A stretch of 64,000 bases of DNA, taken from Nostoc sp. T09 (GTDB lineage Bacteria > Cyanobacteriota > Cyanobacteriia > Cyanobacteriales > Nostocaceae). Positions within the stretch are counted from its first letter, which is position 1. Each line of letters opens with the position of its first letter. Below are positions 44,667 to 53,555 of the stretch, piece after piece. The DNA is taken from contig NZ_MTAV01000032.1 in the NCBI RefSeq assembly GCF_002154695.1, forward strand, positions 50,488 to 114,487, read 5' to 3'. The notes under the pieces were generated by a model. That model was not told the DNA's origin. It did no database searches and was given only the letters and a program-made list of their open reading frames with translations. The position numbers and the translations under genes are program-made.

Positions 44667-45770
44667 ATGAATCAAAGACATTTGTGGACTATTGTCGCCC
44701 TGTTTCTGACTGTTTTAGGGATGCCCTCAGTCGGTCGCACTCAAACTACCAAGGGAACAGCGCTTGCTTCTCAAGCATCGCCAGCAGGTGATGTTGTCAA
44801 GGTAGGAGAGTATCAATCCCCAGCAGGGAAACCTAACTCTGATGCTGCGATCGCAGAAATTCATCCTCACAGCATTGGAGGACATCAGGCGGCAACCCTT
44901 TTCATCCGAAATATTCCTGTTCTTACCTTTTTGAGTTCTTTACCTGCTGGGAGTACTAGTAGTAAAGTTGGCTCAATTGAAAACTCTGGGGGCGTACAAA
45001 TGTACGCCCCTCTTGCTAGCAACTCAACCAAGGTGGCAAGTATTGGGAATGTCTCGGATTTGGGTAACCAAATTACTGCGGCTCAAAATGACCCGGTGCA
45101 AAAAGCTGGTGTAATAGCAGCGAAAATCAACCAGTTGCTTCGGGACAATGTGGACGCCAGCCAGATTAAAGTCAGTTGGAAAGGAGGCGGCGAATCGAAA
45201 GTTGCCAATCAAGCCCAAAATAAAGCTGCTTCCTCCCAACAAAAAGGCGATCGCTATACGATCAAGGTAAATGGCGAAGAATTGGTGGAAATCAACGAAA
45301 ATACCCGACTAGCAAATTCCACCAACGATCTTGCGCAAGATGCATTGCAAGCGACTAATCGTATGCGCAGACTCATCGGCAATGCATCTCCTATCAGCGA
45401 GATTGCTAATTTACCAGTTCGTTCCCCATTATCAATGCCAAAGTTGCCACAACAAATTGCCATTGGTCCAGTGCGAATTACACTGAGTGGCATCGCTTCC
45501 TGGTATGGATATGATGGTTCTGGCAGCCGTACTGCTAGCGGTAAGAGATTTCATCCAGAAGGAATGACTGCCGCCCATCGGAGCTTACCTTTTGGTACAC
45601 GAGTTCGTGTGACTAACACCCACAATGGTCGTTCTGTAGTGGTGTCTATTACCGACCGAGGACCCTACATTCGAGGTCGAATTCTTGACCTTTCTGCTGG
45701 TGCAGCCCGAATTTTAGGAATGATGGGCAGTGGCGTTGCACCCGTGAAGATTGAAGTTTTAGGCAGATAA
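44667..45770 (+). CDS. rlpA: RlpA-family septal ring lytic transglycosylase-like protein
   Basis: 367 residues from ATG 44667. A GTG at 44607 would lie inside the structured leader and would spoil the signal peptide, so I reject it. The signal peptide is residues 1-26 (MNQRHLWTIVALFLTVLGMP). A long variable region follows, then a C-terminal double-psi beta-barrel (about 280-367): GIASWYGYDGSGSRTASGKR, TAAHRSLPFGTRVRVTN, VSITDRGPYIRGRILDLS. The Asp in TDRGP and the preceding His are the expected active residues. It should act on peptidoglycan in the periplasm. There is no SPOR domain. A dispersed palindrome is embedded in frame at 44989. Confidence 0.88.
   Translation: MNQRHLWTIVALFLTVLGMPSVGRTQTTKGTALASQASPAGDVVKVGEYQSPAGKPNSDAAIAEIHPHSIGGHQAATLFIRNIPVLTFLSSLPAGSTSSKVGSIENSGGVQMYAPLASNSTKVASIGNVSDLGNQITAAQNDPVQKAGVIAAKINQLLRDNVDASQIKVSWKGGGESKVANQAQNKAASSQQKGDRYTIKVNGEELVEINENTRLANSTNDLAQDALQATNRMRRLIGNASPISEIANLPVRSPLSMPKLPQQIAIGPVRITLSGIASWYGYDGSGSRTASGKRFHPEGMTAAHRSLPFGTRVRVTNTHNGRSVVVSITDRGPYIRGRILDLSAGAARILGMMGSGVAPVKIEVLGR
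44989..45010. repeat. Dispersed palindrome inside rlpA coding sequence
   Basis: GGGGCGTACA-AA-TGTACGCCCC, a perfect ten-base stem, encodes GVQMYAP in the variable region of the protein without breaking the frame. Such GTACGCCCC palindromes are typical of intergenic repeats in Nostoc-like genomes. Confidence 0.7.
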
Positions 45771-45952
45771 AGAGAATCTTCACTGCTGACAGTTGATATT
45801 CAACCGACAACTGTCAATTTCTTACCCGCTTTCAACTCCCTACGCTCTAGTTTCCAATAGCTATCACTTAATTTCCCCTAGTTCAACATCTCTTCCCCCT
45901 ATTTCAGATATAAACTAACGGGGGAGGGATCAAGAAAAACTAGGGGTATTTT

Positions 45953-47557
45953 GTGCGCCTGCTCACAACAGTCGCAGCTTTAAGCTGCTATTTAACTAAA
46001 CGCCGCTCGGAAAATAAGTGTGCGGTTCTAGAAGATGTGGTTCTAGATGAGATGACTAGTTGGGACCAAACTGCTGTCGGTCTAGTGCCGACAATGGGAG
46101 GGTTACATGAAGGTCATTTAAGCTTGATTGAACGAGCTAGGCAAGAAAATTCTACGGTGATTGTCAGTATTTTCGTTAATCCGCTGCAATTTTCGCCCAA
46201 TGAGGATTTTCAACGCTACCCCCGGACTTTAGAGTTAGACATGCAACTGTGCGAACAAGCTGGGGTAGATCTAATTTTTGCGCCCACTCCGGAACAAATG
46301 GGAGTTCCGCAGAAGAGTATACAAGAAGCGAAGGTTACACAAGTAATCCCTCCATCTGCTATGATAACAGGCTTGTGTGGTGGGACTCGGCAAGGACACT
46401 TCCAAGGTGTGACCACGATTGTGACCAAGCTTTTCAACTTGGTACAGCCTGACCGAGCCTACTTTGGCCAAAAGGATGCTCAGCAACTAGCAATTATTAA
46501 ACGGCTGGTAGCTGATTTGAATTTTGCGGTAGAGATTGTTGCTTGTCCAACGGTGCGGGAAGCGTCTGGTCTTGCCTTAAGTTCTCGCAATCAATATTTG
46601 ACTGCAACGGAAAAAGAGCAGGCCGCGGTGTTGTATCGCGGTTTGCAGCAAGCTGAGGCTATTTTCAAAGCAGGGGTTCGCGACAGCAGCCAGCTGATAG
46701 CGGCGGTACAGCAAGAAGTAGCAATGGTCAGTACTGTTTTAGTGGAATATATTGAATTGGTTGAGCCGACTACATTAATGTCTTTAGTAAAAGTTGAGGA
46801 GGAAGGAATGCTCGCGATCGCAGCTCGTCTTGGTTCTACACGTTTGATTGACAATATTCTCTTGTGCGATCGCCTACCAATCATCGCCATTGATGGCCCA
46901 GCCGGCGCTGGAAAATCTACAGTAGCGCGTCAAGTAGCGAACAAGCTAGGTCTGGTGTATTTAGACACCGGATCTATGTACCGCGCCGTTACTTGGTTGG
47001 TGCTGCAAAATAACATTGCCATTGACGATGAATGTGCGATCGCTGAATTAGCCAACTCCTGCGAAATCCAACTGACTCCCAGCCAGAATCTAGAATCTCC
47101 CGTGCAGGTTTGGATTAATGGTACGGATGTTACTCCAGTAATTCGCACTATTGAGGTCACATCGAAAGTATCCGCGATCGCCGCACAGAGTGCTGTACGT
47201 AAAGCCTTGGTGAAACAACAGCAAAGCTGGGGTAAAAGAGGTGGTTTAGTCGCTGAAGGTAGAGATATTGGCACCCATGTATTCCCGGATGCTGAAGTAA
47301 AAATTTTCTTAACTGCTTCTGTCAGCGAACGTGCTCGTCGCCGACTGCAAGACTTTAAAACACAAAACCAGCCTGAAGTTAGTCTAGAGCAGTTGGAACG
47401 GGATATTGCTGAACGTGACTGGAAAGATAGCACGCGTAAAGTTTCACCCTTACAAAAAGCAGCAGATGCGATTGAAATTCAAACTGATGGTTTCAGCGCG
47501 TCTGAAGTTACAGCCAAAATCGTTACCTATTGCCAACAGCAGTTATCTCAATGGTAA
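45953..47557 (+). CDS. panC/cmk: Bifunctional pantothenate synthetase / cytidylate kinase
   Basis: 534 residues from a GTG at 45953. Residues about 1-295 are PanC: LVPTMGGLHEGHLSLIERAR, VSIFVNPLQFSPNEDF, GHFQGVTTIVTKLFNLVQPD, YFGQKDAQQLAIIKRL. These cover the HIGH-like and KMSKS-like sites for making pantothenate from pantoate, beta-alanine and ATP. Residues about 305-534 are cytidylate kinase: IIAIDGPAGAGKSTVARQVA, YLDTGSMYRAVTW, VAEGRDIGTHVFPDA, LTASVSERARRRL. The kinase phosphorylates CMP and dCMP. The fusion is typical of cyanobacteria. All motifs are intact. Confidence 0.96.
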   Translation: MRLLTTVAALSCYLTKRRSENKCAVLEDVVLDEMTSWDQTAVGLVPTMGGLHEGHLSLIERARQENSTVIVSIFVNPLQFSPNEDFQRYPRTLELDMQLCEQAGVDLIFAPTPEQMGVPQKSIQEAKVTQVIPPSAMITGLCGGTRQGHFQGVTTIVTKLFNLVQPDRAYFGQKDAQQLAIIKRLVADLNFAVEIVACPTVREASGLALSSRNQYLTATEKEQAAVLYRGLQQAEAIFKAGVRDSSQLIAAVQQEVAMVSTVLVEYIELVEPTTLMSLVKVEEEGMLAIAARLGSTRLIDNILLCDRLPIIAIDGPAGAGKSTVARQVANKLGLVYLDTGSMYRAVTWLVLQNNIAIDDECAIAELANSCEIQLTPSQNLESPVQVWINGTDVTPVIRTIEVTSKVSAIAAQSAVRKALVKQQQSWGKRGGLVAEGRDIGTHVFPDAEVKIFLTASVSERARRRLQDFKTQNQPEVSLEQLERDIAERDWKDSTRKVSPLQKAADAIEIQTDGFSASEVTAKIVTYCQQQLSQW

Positions 47558-47597
47558 TCTCTGTAATTTTGTGTTACTTGCTGACTTGATGTACAGA

Positions 47598-47623
47598 GGT
47601 GAGTGATTTAGCACCCACTCACC
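47598..47623 (+). terminator. Hairpin after panC/cmk
   Basis: GGTGAGTG..CACTCACC stem 40 bases after the stop; without a T run, so attenuating or terminating activity is uncertain. Confidence 0.4.
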
Positions 47624-48270
47624 ATTCTGAAATTCTAGATATCAAAGACTTTACGAAAGATCTGTTTTGAATTGCAGCTTTGTGTATTTGAATATTAGCG
47701 GATTGCGCATTTAATTCATCTAGCTAAAGACTGATTTTAAATAATTAAATTCTTATTACCACGGTTAGAAGTTTTATAGTTAGGGAATTTAGCTCAATAG
47801 TTAGCGAAAAATAAAGTTTAAAATCCAGGTAATGAGAACTATCATCCGATGTCCATTGCCTAAATTTAATAAACTTATGCCTGTACTCACTACTACAACA
47901 TCAATAAAATCCTTGCTCTAGCGCCTTTTCACCACTTAATTGTTAAGAGTAGGTTAAATGGCATTAACCCAGGCATCAGAGCCAAAATATAGTTCTATAT
48001 AAAGACTTTTGAATTTTACAAAAACCTGTCGAGATGGTTTTTTGAGTTAGCAAACTTTTTCTGAAGAATTTTGAAATTCCCCACAGCACTAGGAGGGATT
48101 TGACTAATTGCAACAGTCCTGTGTTTGAATCTTCACTTTGGTAGTAAAATGACGATGTTAAGTTTTATGTTCCAGCATGAAGGACATAAAACTTCTCAAA
48201 GCAAAACCTGTAATTCCTAAGCTTATAAATAGCTTTAAACTGGAAAACGGTAAAGAGAGGATTTTACACA
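47624..48270. other. Intergenic region upstream of sodB
   Basis: No gene or RNA seen. The sodB promoter should lie here. GGATT at 48258 lies near the sodB start; the ribosome site is GAGAGGA at 48254. Confidence 0.4.
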
Positions 48271-48873
48271 ATGGCATTTCAACAAGCCCCCCTACCCTAT
48301 GACTTTAATGCTCTAGAGCCATATGGCATGAAAGGTGAGACTTTCGAGTATCACTATGGCAAGCATCACAAAGCTTATGTAGACAACCTTAACAAGCTCA
48401 CCGACAATACAGAACTGGCTGATAAGCCACTGGAAGAGGTAATCAAAGTCTCTTTTAAAGATGCTTCTAAGGCGGGAATCTTTAACAACGCTGCTCAAGT
48501 TTGGAACCACACCTTCTTCTGGAACTCGCTGAAGCCAGCAGGTGGTGGTCAACCCTCCGGCCCACTGGCAGATAAGATCGATAAAGATTTTGGTAGCTTC
48601 GATAAATTTAAGGAAGAGTTCTCTAACGCTGCTGCAACTCAGTTTGGCAGCGGATGGGCTTGGTTGATTGATGATGGTGGTACTTTGAAAGTAATCAAGA
48701 CACCGAATGCAGAGAACCCTCTAGCTTATGGACAGAAGGCACTGTTAACCTTAGATGTTTGGGAACACGCCTACTACATCGACTACAGAAATGCCCGTCC
48801 TGCATTTATCAAGAACTATCTCGATCAGTTAGTCAACTGGGACTTTGCTGCTGAAAATTTAGCCAAAGCTTAA
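48271..48873 (+). CDS. sodB: Iron superoxide dismutase
   Basis: 200 residues. The four metal ligands are in place: His in EYHYGKHHKAYVDNLN, His in AAQVWNHTFFWNSLKPAGGG, and Asp and His in LTLDVWEHAYYIDYRNARP. The marker AATQFGSGWAWL with Gln is of the Fe type rather than the Mn type. There is no signal peptide, so it is the cytosolic enzyme that dismutates superoxide. The GAGAGGA ribosome site is 13 bases upstream. It is a single gene followed by a good terminator at 49017. Confidence 0.96.
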   Translation: MAFQQAPLPYDFNALEPYGMKGETFEYHYGKHHKAYVDNLNKLTDNTELADKPLEEVIKVSFKDASKAGIFNNAAQVWNHTFFWNSLKPAGGGQPSGPLADKIDKDFGSFDKFKEEFSNAAATQFGSGWAWLIDDGGTLKVIKTPNAENPLAYGQKALLTLDVWEHAYYIDYRNARPAFIKNYLDQLVNWDFAAENLAKA

Positions 48874-49016
48874 CTGGCTACAGGAATAGCTTTTGACAAT
48901 TTTTTCAAGCTGAAAAAACTTATACCTGTTCTATGTGAAGTTGCAGATTAACGCCCGCAAGCTAATAATATGCATTTTCATATCGAAATGGTATTAGTTA
49001 GATTATTCATCTTGCC

Positions 49017-49047
49017 AGCAGTCACGACTACTATCGTGGCTGCTTTT
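49017..49047 (+). terminator. Rho-independent terminator of sodB
   Basis: AGCAGTCACGA, six-base loop, TCGTGGCTGCT, then TTTT. Confidence 0.75.
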
Positions 49048-49153
49048 GATTGGCTGCACAGATTAATAGCGCAGTAGTTCCGTTAAAGAAAAGTGGCCAC
49101 TTATAGCTGCCTCATGTATCTTAAAAAGTAATCGCATTGAAAATATAAATATT

Positions 49154-49360
49154 ATGGATAGCAAAGATTTAGCTCAATACTTGGAAGCAACCGATAGCAT
49201 CTCAAAACCTTGGCTGTTGGTGCAACTGCGTCTCAAGAAACTACAAGAACGTCAATCCACGCTTTCAGAAGATGCCTATGCCAACGAATTACAAGATATT
49301 TACCAAGATTTGATGAATTTAGGAGAATGGTGGCGTGGCGTTGAACATGAGGTATTTTGA
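49154..49360 (+). CDS. Small conserved-type helical protein, function unknown
   Basis: 68 residues, MDSKDLAQYLEATDSISKPW, then LLVQLRLKKLQERQSTLSED, ending WWRGVEHEVF. It is rich in Leu, Glu and Lys, predicted as two or three helices, and has no membrane span. It has the look of the small proteins conserved among filamentous cyanobacteria, but I know no function. It stands alone between sodB and a repeat region. Confidence 0.65.
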   Translation: MDSKDLAQYLEATDSISKPWLLVQLRLKKLQERQSTLSEDAYANELQDIYQDLMNLGEWWRGVEHEVF

Positions 49361-49723
49361 TTAGTCAATAGTTAAGATATCCGAGATTTACTATTTGGGC
49401 GTACTCTTGAGGGATGTAAGTACACCCTGTTTTAGCGAATTGCTCTGGCGATCGCAGTTATAATTTTTTCATCTCTCCTAGATCCTCCCTTGCTTAGCTG
49501 TTTGAGGCTGGCAAGGGAGGATCAATTGCAATTAGGGGTGCAGGGGGATGAGGGAGTGTGGGGGACAAGGGGAGCAAATGACAAATGACAAATGACAAAT
49601 GACAAATGACAAATGACAAATGACAAATGACAAATGACAAATGACTATTAACTCCATTTAACGGTTTACGCCGATTTGATATTTTAATAAAATAATCTCA
49701 TCAAAAGACTCGCAGAAATATAA
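49361..49723. other. Intergenic region with heptamer repeats
   Basis: It holds a G-rich irregular tract (49536-49575, GGGGACAAGG type) followed directly by ten perfect CAAATGA heptamers. No gene was seen. Confidence 0.5.
49575..49645 (+). repeat. Short tandem repeat, ten copies of a heptamer
   Basis: CAAATGA repeated ten times without variation, typical of the short tandemly repeated repetitive sequences of heterocystous cyanobacteria. The copy number probably varies between strains. Confidence 0.95.
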
Positions 49724-51358
49724 ATGGACTGGATTACTTTACTGCGATCGCTACAGTCTGATTTTATTAAGAGGTTAACAACTGGTTGTCTGCTTCATTG
49801 CGAAACAGAAGCTCAATATAGTGAACTAACTATAATCTCTGGAGAGAGGTTAAAATCCCTCCGAGACTTTTGCTGGCAGATGGCAGAAAAATATAAACGT
49901 ACTTCGCCAGTCCGTGACGTTTTTATCAACAACTTAAAAGGCAAACTTGGTGAAGAAGTTGTTAAAGAACGTTTAGCTGATTTTATTACAGAAGTGGATT
50001 ATGAAAAACGATTCGGTGGTGATGGGAAGATTGATTTTACTCTCACTTGTGACCCATCGATTGGCGTTGAGGTAAAATCCCGTCACGGCAGTATTGATAA
50101 AGTTAGATGGTCTGTTAGTTCAGAAGAAGTAGAGAAAAATGCAGTTGTAGTCTGTGTTTTAATTCAAGAAGAGGTGCATGAAGCTCAAAGCGAATATCAC
50201 CTTTTCTTGGCTGGATTTCTGCCTACTCAAATGATTAAGCTAAAAACTGGGAGAATCTCATTTGGTATTAATCAGTTGCTTTATGGTGGTGGTTTATGGT
50301 GTTATTTAGAACAGTTACAAGCTACTAAACCTAGTAATCAAAAAGAAGCTTCAATTTATAATTACAATCATCAACAAATTATACCAAGTAATCAAAATCA
50401 TCATCAGCTAACCAAGCTTTTAGCATATGCCGAAAAAGAAGATGTGTTCTTGGAACATGAGCCTGATTTAAATCTCTTTTATGCAAATTTGGGTGATAAA
50501 TCTTTTGAGCAAGGCGAGTCTGATACAGCAATTATCAACTATAACCAAGCCTTGCAACTTAACCCACATAATGCCGAAGTTTATTACAAACGTGGTATGG
50601 TGCGTTATCACCTAGGAGATTACGAAGGTGCGATCGCAGATTATACTCAGGTTATTCAAATTAATCTCAATCACACCAAAGCTTATCACCAGCGTGGTTT
50701 AGCTAATTATCAACTAGGAAATTATCAAGCAGCGATTGAGGATTATACGCAAGCTATCAGCATCAATCCCCATGTTGCCGTTACTTATAGAAACCGTGCT
50801 GACGCTCGTTCGCATCTAGGAGACCATCAAGGAGCAATTGAAGATTACACCCAGGCAATCAAAATTAATCCTCATTATGCCATTACTGACAAAAATAGTA
50901 GTATTTCGCGTTATCTGCTACTAGAACAGCAGAAATTTACTCAAACAATTAAGATTGATCCTCATGATGCTGGTGCTTACTATAACCGTGGTAAAGCGCG
51001 TGCTGATTTAGGAGATTACGAAGGCACAATTGCCGATTATACTCAGGCAATCAAAATTAATCCTCTTTATGCTGATGCTTATTACAGCCGAGGTAACACT
51101 CATTTTGACTTAGGAAATTATCAGGCTGCAATCATAGATTATAGTCAGGCAATTAAGATTAATACTAATTATGTAGATGCTTATTATAATCGCGGTCATG
51201 CTCGTTTCAGCTTAGGAGATAAGCAAGGCGCACTTGAAGATTTTCAAAAAGCAGCCGATCTTTACTGGAAAGAAGGCAAGATAGCAGAACACAACGATGC
51301 ACGCGAAAGAATTCTAGATTTAGAAATTGAACAATCTTTAGACATTTTAAATTTCTAA
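49724..51358 (+). CDS. PD-(D/E)XK nuclease-like domain fused to TPR repeats
   Basis: 544 residues. The first 200 contain GKLGEEVVKERLADFI, then DGKIDFTLTCDPSIGVEVKSRHG. That is the E-helix, D and E-x-K order of PD-(D/E)XK endonuclease folds. The K follows Val-Glu-Val in EVKSRHG. After a Gln/Asn linker (about 200-250), about eight TPR units of 34 residues follow (YYKRGMVRYHLGDYEGAIAD, YTQAIKINP pattern). One unit (about 380-405) is partly degenerate. The TPR units likely bind a partner protein or peptide and the N-terminal part may cut or bind DNA. I know no named system with this exact pair. It is transcribed alone. Confidence 0.75.
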   Translation: MDWITLLRSLQSDFIKRLTTGCLLHCETEAQYSELTIISGERLKSLRDFCWQMAEKYKRTSPVRDVFINNLKGKLGEEVVKERLADFITEVDYEKRFGGDGKIDFTLTCDPSIGVEVKSRHGSIDKVRWSVSSEEVEKNAVVVCVLIQEEVHEAQSEYHLFLAGFLPTQMIKLKTGRISFGINQLLYGGGLWCYLEQLQATKPSNQKEASIYNYNHQQIIPSNQNHHQLTKLLAYAEKEDVFLEHEPDLNLFYANLGDKSFEQGESDTAIINYNQALQLNPHNAEVYYKRGMVRYHLGDYEGAIADYTQVIQINLNHTKAYHQRGLANYQLGNYQAAIEDYTQAISINPHVAVTYRNRADARSHLGDHQGAIEDYTQAIKINPHYAITDKNSSISRYLLLEQQKFTQTIKIDPHDAGAYYNRGKARADLGDYEGTIADYTQAIKINPLYADAYYSRGNTHFDLGNYQAAIIDYSQAIKINTNYVDAYYNRGHARFSLGDKQGALEDFQKAADLYWKEGKIAEHNDARERILDLEIEQSLDILNF

Positions 51359-51630
51359 GAAACAAAATCTCTATCTTAAAAATAGGGAACGGGGAGGAGA
51401 GTTGTAGGATTTTTCGGTGAAGAACTAGCTTGAAAATCCTTTGTGTCTTTGTGGTAAGAAATCTGTATCCAGAAAAATACAAATAAGCTAGGATTTTAAC
51501 ATTCAACTTGATGCTTAATAACAACATACAATCAAAAAATCTAACAAAAATTTAGCTTGATTAAAATATTTCTTAAACTTTATGGTATTTTGTTTTTTTA
51601 AACATCAAGTAATCTAATCAACTCAATTCA

Positions 51631-52389
51631 ATGAGTTATAATCACAAATTGCCAAAAAATTTGGCTTTCCTATCTCTATCAGTGATATTGGGAGCTGATT
51701 TAGCGATCGCGGGAATAGCTCCTTTAGCAGTTGCTCAAACTACTACTGTACAGTCATCTATTGGTAGTGCGGTGACATTTACTTGTAATGACAGTGAGGC
51801 AACAATCAAAGCTAAAAATGGCCCCAAAGTAACTAATGGATCGACAACAATCTACATAGGTTATCAGCAAGTATCATCTAGTAACAAAGATCCGCGCATC
51901 GTCCGTTTTGATAATGGTATTAAAAGATGGTGTCGTAGCGATTATGAAACGACTGGTGATGATGGTTCAGGCTATGGCTTGTTTTGGGATGGAGGAAGCG
52001 TTTTATATGGTGTTTTCTCCTCCACGGGTAGCCAGACAGGAAATGATTTCCGGCGCTTTGCTTATGGTCGTTGGCTAACTAGTTATGGTAGTGGTGGCGG
52101 GCCTAAAGTAGCAATTATCGCCCGCATCGATCCAAGCAATGGTAACGTTAACTATGCCACATTTTTGACTGCTAAAAAGCCAAATGATGGTAAAACAAAT
52201 TCTTTACTAGTCACCGGTCTATCATGGAATGGTGCAAATTTAACTGTGCGGGCAACTTCCTGGTGGACTCCCCGCCGCACTAATACAAGTGCAATGAATT
52301 GTTCTGGTTCATCACCTTATCAATATACAGCTGTATTTACTGGCGATTTAACAAAGATGAACTCGGCTTCAGCACCTACCTGTAGTTAA
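51631..52389 (+). CDS. Secreted protein of unknown function
   Basis: 252 residues. A signal peptide with cleavage after LAVAQ (about residue 36) precedes a mature domain rich in Ser, Gly and Thr: TFTCNDSEATIKAKNGPKVT, YETTGDDGSGYGLFWDGG, FRRFAYGRWLTSYGSGGGPK, SWWTPRRTN. The three Cys and the beta-rich look suggest an extracellular or periplasmic domain. The family is not recognised. It converges with the PRC-barrel gene, and a shared bidirectional terminator lies between them. Confidence 0.75.
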   Translation: MSYNHKLPKNLAFLSLSVILGADLAIAGIAPLAVAQTTTVQSSIGSAVTFTCNDSEATIKAKNGPKVTNGSTTIYIGYQQVSSSNKDPRIVRFDNGIKRWCRSDYETTGDDGSGYGLFWDGGSVLYGVFSSTGSQTGNDFRRFAYGRWLTSYGSGGGPKVAIIARIDPSNGNVNYATFLTAKKPNDGKTNSLLVTGLSWNGANLTVRATSWWTPRRTNTSAMNCSGSSPYQYTAVFTGDLTKMNSASAPTCS

Positions 52390-52460
52390 TCAAGATTAGG
52401 AAGACCGAGAAATCAGGTTTTTGTAGTCTAGTCGGCAAATTTTAAAATCAACTCAAAATA

Positions 52461-52494
52461 AAACCCCTCCTTACACATAAGCAAGGAGGGGTTT
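52461..52494. terminator. Bidirectional terminator between convergent genes
   Basis: AAACCCCTCCTT, ten-base loop, AAGGAGGGGTTT. On the minus strand TTTATTTTGAG follows, a good T-rich tail for the PRC-barrel gene. Confidence 0.75.
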
Positions 52495-52510
52495 GAAGTT
52501 AGGGATAAGT

Positions 52511-53497
52511 TTAATATCCGCCTTCTTCTTCGTATTCTGGCTGTTTCTCTTTGACTTTCTTAGGAATGTTGACGGGCTTTGGTGCATCTTCCCAAGCATC
52601 GCCATCTACATCGTCATAATTGTCGTATTCGTCAACGTATGGCTTTTTGTAGGGTTGAGCTTCGTATTTTGCAGGCTGTTGATACCTATCTTTATCCGTT
52701 GCCTCACTCCAGTTGTCTTCTTCGTCGTCTTCTTCGTATTGAATCGATTCATACTGACGCGCCTGCATTACTTGGCGCTGTGGTCTTTCTTCTTCCACAT
52801 AATCCTCATCCCATTCTTCCCGTGCTACGGGTTCGGGGGTGCGAACTTTTGGCTTGGGTGGCTGCAATGGTACACCGCTGGGTAGTTGGTTCGCGGGTGC
52901 TACAGTACGCGGAGCACTATAGCCATATTCTTCATCAGCATCACGCTCCCAAGGTGCTTTGCCAATACCCAAACGTTCTAGCAAGCCAACTGTCAACTGG
53001 TTGGCGCGTTCTTCGGCTCCCTCAAATACAATCAATCTGCTGGGGCCTGTGCTGACGATTTCATCAATTGAAAGTTCGTATGTACTCAGCACTTGCTCAG
53101 GAATTTGTGGCAATCCCAAAGAAGCGATGACTATGGAATGAAGTTTCCCATTTTCACCATTGAATTTGAAACCCCGCACTCTGCCTAGTACTTCACCTGT
53201 TTCTGTAATTACTTCCCAGTTAATCAGGTTGCTTAAAGTTTCAACTTCAATATCTTCAATTACGTCCTCGTTATCTACCAGGATTACATCACCAATCTGG
53301 CTGATACTGCTAAGGAACATATTGCGCGGTATACCAGAAATAGAGATCAGGCTGTCTCTCAAGCCAAGAGCCACAACCTCTCGTTGGTCAATATCCACCC
53401 AGACTTGACTGACGATGCCTACTCGCTTGCCGTTATCGCGGGTAATCACCTGGGTATTTAATATGTCGGAACGCCTAATTATCTGTTCAGAGGTCAT
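52511..53497 (-). CDS. PRC-barrel domain protein with acidic C-terminal tail
   Basis: 328 residues from ATG 53497 (MTSEQIIRRSDILNTQVITR); an in-frame start at 53632 would overlap SMC and is rejected. Two PRC-barrel domains are present (about 1-80, 85-170): GKRVGIVSQVWVDIDQREVV and GEVLGRVRGFKFNGENGKLH. A disordered tail of about 140 residues rich in Glu, Asp, Pro and Tyr follows. PRC barrels occur in RNA-processing (RimM) and photosynthetic proteins. It starts 58 bases after the smc stop on the same strand, so the two are likely co-transcribed. Confidence 0.85.
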   Translation of the reverse strand: MTSEQIIRRSDILNTQVITRDNGKRVGIVSQVWVDIDQREVVALGLRDSLISISGIPRNMFLSSISQIGDVILVDNEDVIEDIEVETLSNLINWEVITETGEVLGRVRGFKFNGENGKLHSIVIASLGLPQIPEQVLSTYELSIDEIVSTGPSRLIVFEGAEERANQLTVGLLERLGIGKAPWERDADEEYGYSAPRTVAPANQLPSGVPLQPPKPKVRTPEPVAREEWDEDYVEEERPQRQVMQARQYESIQYEEDDEEDNWSEATDKDRYQQPAKYEAQPYKKPYVDEYDNYDDVDGDAWEDAPKPVNIPKKVKEKQPEYEEEGGY

Positions 53498-53555
53498 TCT
53501 ATACCGAGTCCTGATCTCGAATCCGGTTAATCTATACACTATTATTAACAAAAAC

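Noticed and set aside
52579..53055. 158-codon plus-strand frame
   Set aside because: It is antisense to the acidic tail of the PRC-barrel protein, whose biased codons keep opposite frames open.
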